Shown one piece after another: positions 60,653 to 64,000 of a stretch of DNA of 64,000 nucleotides; within the stretch, counting starts at the first letter, position 1; every line of letters starts with the position of its first letter. The notes below the pieces were generated by a model. The model searched no databases. It had not been told where the DNA came from and saw nothing but the letters and a program-made list of their open reading frames with translations. Origin of the DNA: Aldersonia sp. NBC_00410 (GTDB lineage: Bacteria > Actinomycetota > Actinomycetes > Mycobacteriales > Mycobacteriaceae); NCBI RefSeq assembly GCF_026342035.1, contig NZ_JAPENM010000014.1, positions 40,928 through 104,927 of the forward strand, read 5' to 3'. A program made the translations under genes and the position numbers.

Positions 60653-61501
60653 TTAGATGCTGCACTTTCCGACCGCCGCCACTGTTGAGGGCCCAACCCC
60701 GCTCAAGAAGTCCACGAGTAGGCGGTTGACCTCGTCGGGCTGCTCGAGGTATCCGTAGTGGCCGCAGTTGGCGATCTCCTCGTAGCGGGCTCCGGGGATG
60801 GCGTGGGCAACTTCGCGGCCGTAGGCCGGTGGCGCCATCCGGTCGTCGGCGAAGCCGATGACCAGGGCGGGGACGGTGATGCGGGCATAGTCGCCAAGCC
60901 GGTTGCGTGATCTGTCCATTCCGAGTTGGGCGCGCACCCCCGCCGAGATTCGCGGTGCAGCGGAGAACTCGAAGATGTCGAGCCACTCCTGCGCCTTCTC
61001 GGGGTTTTCGAGGGTCTGCGGCGAAAGGTGCAAGAGCGCGTTCACCGCCGCGGCGTACTGCGGTGGCAGTTCCACTCCCTTGTCATGGAGGGCCCGTCTC
61101 CCCAGGTTGAGGGCACTTTCGACTGGATTCGACCGCCCGGTGGTGGCGAGCATAACGGCCTTGGCGACCAGGTCCGCGCGCGCCAGGGCAAGTTCCGCGA
61201 CGATCCGCGCTCCCATCGAGGTACCGACGACATGTGCAGGTGCACCACCCAGGTGTTCGATCAGTGCGGCGGCGTCGGCCGCGAGATCGTCGATGCTCAT
61301 GTTGTCCGAGCCCTCGTCCGACGGCGCGATCCCGCGGTTGTCGAAGGTTGCGACCCGGAATCCCGCCTTCACCAGGGCTGGGACCTGGTACGAGTTCCAG
61401 ACGCGGCCCGGACTGCCGCTCCCCATGACCAGCAGCACCAGTGGACCGGTGCCGGTGACGGTGTAGTTGAGTCGGATTCCGTTGAGAGTGGCGATGGGCA
61501 T
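60653..61501 (-). CDS. Alpha/beta hydrolase
   Basis: 282 residues: the oxyanion region LLVMGSGSPGRVWNS, FDNRGIAPSDEG, the nucleophile in VVGTSMGARI, an acid in IGFADDRMAPP and the catalytic His in ANCGHYGYLEQP. The pattern resembles the 3-oxoadipate enol-lactonase/haloperoxidase-like branch. The ATG at 61501 is behind AAAGGACC. The substrate is unknown. Confidence 0.88.
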   Translation of the reverse strand: MPIATLNGIRLNYTVTGTGPLVLLVMGSGSPGRVWNSYQVPALVKAGFRVATFDNRGIAPSDEGSDNMSIDDLAADAAALIEHLGGAPAHVVGTSMGARIVAELALARADLVAKAVMLATTGRSNPVESALNLGRRALHDKGVELPPQYAAAVNALLHLSPQTLENPEKAQEWLDIFEFSAAPRISAGVRAQLGMDRSRNRLGDYARITVPALVIGFADDRMAPPAYGREVAHAIPGARYEEIANCGHYGYLEQPDEVNRLLVDFLSGVGPSTVAAVGKCSI

Positions 61502-61593
61502 ATCTGATTGGGTCCTTTTCATAGTGCAGGGGTGGGGCGGTTTGGCCCGGCGGCACTTGTGGTCTCGCCCAGCTTTCGCTGGAGCCGGCAGAT

Positions 61594-61986
61594 CTAGCGG
61601 GCCGATCGGTATCGGGTCTCGTACTCCGCACGGTCTTTGTCGCGCCTGCGCTGCTTGTGGGTACCGAGGAGCTGTGGATCGAGGCCGTGGCTGAGGAGCC
61701 GGTGACGCAGGTAGACGTCTTTGAGGGCGGTCAGGAAGTAGAGGAAAGGGACGAACAGCAGAAGGACCATGCCGATTCGGATGATCCACGGACCGGGGAG
61801 GAACAACAGGGCGGTGAGAATGGGGACGAGGGGTACCAGCCAGCGGATCGCGTAGCGGCGGGTGGCGCCGGGCCCGGTGATGTCGTTGACGACCCATTCG
61901 TGAAGGGTTGATGGCAGGGTTCGGCCGGCGAGGTAGCCGAGCCGCTGGCGCGTCGTCGGTTTGGTGCTGGGTTGGGTCTGTGGCAT
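61594..61986 (-). CDS. DUF5313-family membrane protein
   Basis: A 130-residue protein: a soluble N-terminus (RQRLGYLAGRTLPSTLHEWV), two hydrophobic helices (WLVPLVPILTALLFL and MVLLLFVPFLYFL) and a basic tail (THKQRRRDKDRAEYE). It fits the actinobacterial DUF5313 family of unknown role. It starts 3 nt after the SulP stop and is probably in the same operon. Confidence 0.75.
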   Translation of the reverse strand: MPQTQPSTKPTTRQRLGYLAGRTLPSTLHEWVVNDITGPGATRRYAIRWLVPLVPILTALLFLPGPWIIRIGMVLLLFVPFLYFLTALKDVYLRHRLLSHGLDPQLLGTHKQRRRDKDRAEYETRYRSAR

Positions 61987-61989
61987 CGG

Positions 61990-63732
61990 TCAGTCCTCTG
62001 TACTGGTGGCGGCGTAGCGGCTTTCGGGCAGGACAAGCGTTCGGGCGTAGCTGATCGCCCGCGGGGTCGTGTCGAAGACGTGCCGGTCCTCGCTGTCTGT
62101 GGTGGTGAACACCCCCAGGGCCTCGAGCGGGCGCAGATGCTCCGGCTTAGCCCCCGAGATCAAGACAGTGATGTGACGATGTTCGAGCTTGGTGATGGTG
62201 TCCTTGAGGACAATGGCGCCGGTTGCGTCAAGCGCGGTGACCCGCGACATGCGCAGGATCACAACCTTCACGTCCGAGACCTCGGCGAGTTCGAGCAGAA
62301 ACCGGTGCGCCGCAGCGAAGAACAATGCGCCCTCGATGCGGTAGGCGACGATGTGCTCGCGGAGGAGTTCGTGTTCTTCTGCCAGGTGATCGTCGTGCTC
62401 GAGGGGGACCTGTTCGATCCGCGCAGACTTGGCGACCGCCCGCAAGGCCAGGATCGCGGCAAATCCGACACCGACGGCGACCGCGGTGACCAGGTCGAAC
62501 ACGACCGTGACGAGGAACGTTGCGATCATCACGACGGCGTCGGCGCGGGTGGCGCGGGCGATGGCGAGGACGGAGGCGGTTTCGACCATTCGGACGGTGG
62601 TGGCCAGGAGCACTCCGGCGAGGGCGGCTAGGGGGATTTCGGCGACGAGACCGGCGGCCATGTACACGATCGCGGCGAGGATAAGTGCGTGCGTCAGGGC
62701 GGCAAGCCTGGTGCGGGCACCAGAGCGGACGTTGACCGCGGTCCGGGCGATCGCGCCGGTGGCGGGGACTCCTCCGAACAGGGGTGCGGCGATATTCGCC
62801 AGGCCTTGCCCGAACAGTTCCCGGTCGGGATTGTGGCGCGTGCCGACGCCCATCGAATCGGCGGCGGTCGCCGACAGGAGCGATTCGAGTGCCGCCAGCG
62901 CTGTCACCGCAAGAGCCGGTGCGATCAGCGAGGTGAGATCGCCCGGGTGTAGAAAACTGAGCGTCGGTGCGGAGAACCCGGACGGAATGGCGCCGATACG
63001 CGCGATTTCCAAGCCGAACAGTTGGGCGACGACGGTCGCTGCAGCGACCGCAACGAGGGAGAACGGAACCCTCGGAAAGTAGCGTCCGCCAATGAGCATC
63101 GCCACCCCGACGACCAGCGCGATCGACGGTGCCAGTATCGACGGATCCGCCACGAATTTACGCACGGCATCGAACGCGGACTGCCACACCTTTTCGCCCT
63201 CGGCGCCGGAGATCCCCAGGGCGGCCGGGATCTGCTGCAGGGCAATGACAACGGCGATACCCGCGGTGAAACCCTCGATCACCGGGGCGGGCATGTACCG
63301 CACCGCCCGGCCGACGCCCGCGAACGCCAGACCCACCAACAGCACCCCGGCGATCAGTCCGACCGCCAGCACCCCCGTCGGGCCGTATTGGGCGACAATC
63401 GGCACCAGAACCACCGTCATCGCCCCGGTCGGACCGGACACCTGGAAGCGGGAACCGCCGAACACCGCCGCCACGGCACCGGCAATGACCGCGGTGGTCA
63501 GGCCCGCGGCGGCGCCGAGGCCGGTGCTGACACCGAAACCCAAGGCCAGCGGCAATGCCACCAGCGCGACGATCAGGCCCGCGAGTAGGTCGGCGCCGGG
63601 TGCGCGGAGCGCGGGTTTCCACTCGATCCACCGGGGCAAGAGTTCGGCAACCGACGCAAAAGTGCCGACCACGCGGCGACCTGCAGGGCCGGTCGTGTTC
63701 GCGGGTCCGCTCGGGCCTCCCGGTTCAGACAT
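61990..63732 (-). CDS. SulP-family anion transporter with STAS domain
   Basis: 580 residues from the ATG at 63732 (GAGGAAGC upstream). About 10-12 hydrophobic helices include ALPLALGFGVSTGLG and the conserved GSRFQVSGPTGAMTVVLVP. A C-terminal STAS domain follows (ALFFAAAHRFLLEL, ILRMSRVTALDATGAIVL). SulP proteins move sulfate, bicarbonate or dicarboxylates. An ArsR gene upstream on the same strand suggests regulation by that protein. Confidence 0.92.
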   Translation of the reverse strand: MSEPGGPSGPANTTGPAGRRVVGTFASVAELLPRWIEWKPALRAPGADLLAGLIVALVALPLALGFGVSTGLGAAAGLTTAVIAGAVAAVFGGSRFQVSGPTGAMTVVLVPIVAQYGPTGVLAVGLIAGVLLVGLAFAGVGRAVRYMPAPVIEGFTAGIAVVIALQQIPAALGISGAEGEKVWQSAFDAVRKFVADPSILAPSIALVVGVAMLIGGRYFPRVPFSLVAVAAATVVAQLFGLEIARIGAIPSGFSAPTLSFLHPGDLTSLIAPALAVTALAALESLLSATAADSMGVGTRHNPDRELFGQGLANIAAPLFGGVPATGAIARTAVNVRSGARTRLAALTHALILAAIVYMAAGLVAEIPLAALAGVLLATTVRMVETASVLAIARATRADAVVMIATFLVTVVFDLVTAVAVGVGFAAILALRAVAKSARIEQVPLEHDDHLAEEHELLREHIVAYRIEGALFFAAAHRFLLELAEVSDVKVVILRMSRVTALDATGAIVLKDTITKLEHRHITVLISGAKPEHLRPLEALGVFTTTDSEDRHVFDTTPRAISYARTLVLPESRYAATSTED

Positions 63733-63768
63733 ATGCAGCTTCCTCGGTACCGATAATCTCGCAGTATA

Positions 63769-63794
63769 GTTAATTGCTAACATTAGCAACTAAC
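63769..63794. promoter_or_regulatory. Long inverted repeat GTTAATTGCTAA-N2-TTAGCAACTAAC
   Basis: 12-bp arms with one mismatch; the inner TTGCTAA/TTAGCAA is perfect. It lies 37 nt before the SulP start, between it and the ArsR gene. A typical ArsR or MarR operator. Confidence 0.65.
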
Positions 63795-63836
63795 GAAGCC
63801 AAAGGATTGCACGACTCCATCAACCGCGCACTTCTG

Positions 63837-64000
63837 TCAGCCGGCGGAGTCGCCGACCAGCGCGGCGGACTCCGGCAGGTCTTCGAGCAGCTCAGCCTGG
63901 CCCGCGACGACGCCGGTAAGAATCCCCCGGGCGATCGCCAACAGGTCCGCGACTTTCGGTGAGGTCAGTGCATAGGAGACCGATAGGCCTTCCCGTCTGG
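63837..64000 (-). CDS. ArsR-family regulator (5' part outside window)
   Basis: The last 54 codons are visible: RREGLSVSYALTSP, KVADLLAIARGILTGVV, AELLEDLPESA, then stop. This is the wing and C-terminal helix of an ArsR/SmtB winged-helix repressor. It reads towards the SulP gene with an inverted repeat between them, so it probably senses a metal, sulfide or redox signal that controls the transporter. Confidence 0.75.
   Translation of the reverse strand, partial: RREGLSVSYALTSPKVADLLAIARGILTGVVAGQAELLEDLPESAALVGDSAG

Noticed and set aside
63774..63962. 62-codon plus frame at the right end
   Set aside because: It starts inside the inverted repeat and lies opposite the ArsR reading frame.

Overview
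The window is high-GC actinobacterial DNA, most likely from a mycolic-acid-forming member of the Mycobacteriales (Nocardia/Rhodococcus/Mycolicibacterium type). The pointers are F420-type LLM enzymes, two mycofactocin-coupled-type SDRs, an AveC-like protein, DUF5313 and three-helix-bundle proteins, a KstR-type box, and many TetR regulators paired with small catabolic operons. No rRNA, tRNA or CRISPR array was seen. The content is accessory catabolism and regulation.

Layout. 0-6 kb: a reductase/LLM/SDR operon facing an amidohydrolase, then an unusual double-TetR protein. 6-9.2 kb: P450, AveC-like protein and a tiny membrane protein in one operon, with a divergent TetR and two perfect palindromes between them. 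9.2-14.7 kb: a TrpF-type enzyme, SDR, quinone-reductase-like protein with divergent TetR, alpha/beta hydrolase and a twin-LysM protein. 14.9-21.8 kb: a five-gene aromatic ring-cleavage operon in which every junction overlaps by 4 nt; its TetR gene is bracketed by inverted copies of the operator region. 21.9-25.2 kb: small stress, membrane, thioesterase and LLM genes. 25.3-29.5 kb: TetR, APH-fold kinase and molybdopterin oxidoreductase. 29.5-37.3 kb: an IS256 remnant, a GntR regulator and a tartrate-type dicarboxylate cassette (dehydratase, symporter, 2-hydroxyacid dehydrogenase, tartrate dehydrogenase, FAH-family protein, CitE-like lyase).

37.4-38.1 and 50.6-51.5 kb: two related loci with a long structured leader followed by a MerR gene. 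The first MerR copy is truncated. The second leader carries 13 perfect copies of a 16-bp repeat in the loop of a hairpin. 38.6-45.5 kb: TetR/OsmC pair, a thioesterase and FadD19-like acyl-CoA synthetase sharing a KstR-type box, a secreted GH1 enzyme and another TetR. 45.5-50.0 kb: an unknown protein, an LLM enzyme and a rifampin-phosphotransferase-like enzyme. 51.6-60.2 kb: a TetR-controlled operon (CMD protein, ALDH, ferredoxin, P450, two mycofactocin-type SDRs, an orphan solute-binding lipoprotein) ending in a small DUF1059 gene, a crotonase fragment and an IS3 remnant. 60.6-64 kb: alpha/beta hydrolase, DUF5313 protein, and a SulP transporter behind an ArsR regulator that runs off the window.

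Common theme: one regulator plus one short oxidative operon, repeated with different chemistry, with palindromic operators in most of the divergent gaps. The most unusual signals are the repeat-bearing MerR leader and its second copy, the inverted duplication around the 20.9-kb TetR gene, the phosphotransferase cluster and the AveC/P450 module. All calls come from reading the sequence; no database search was run.
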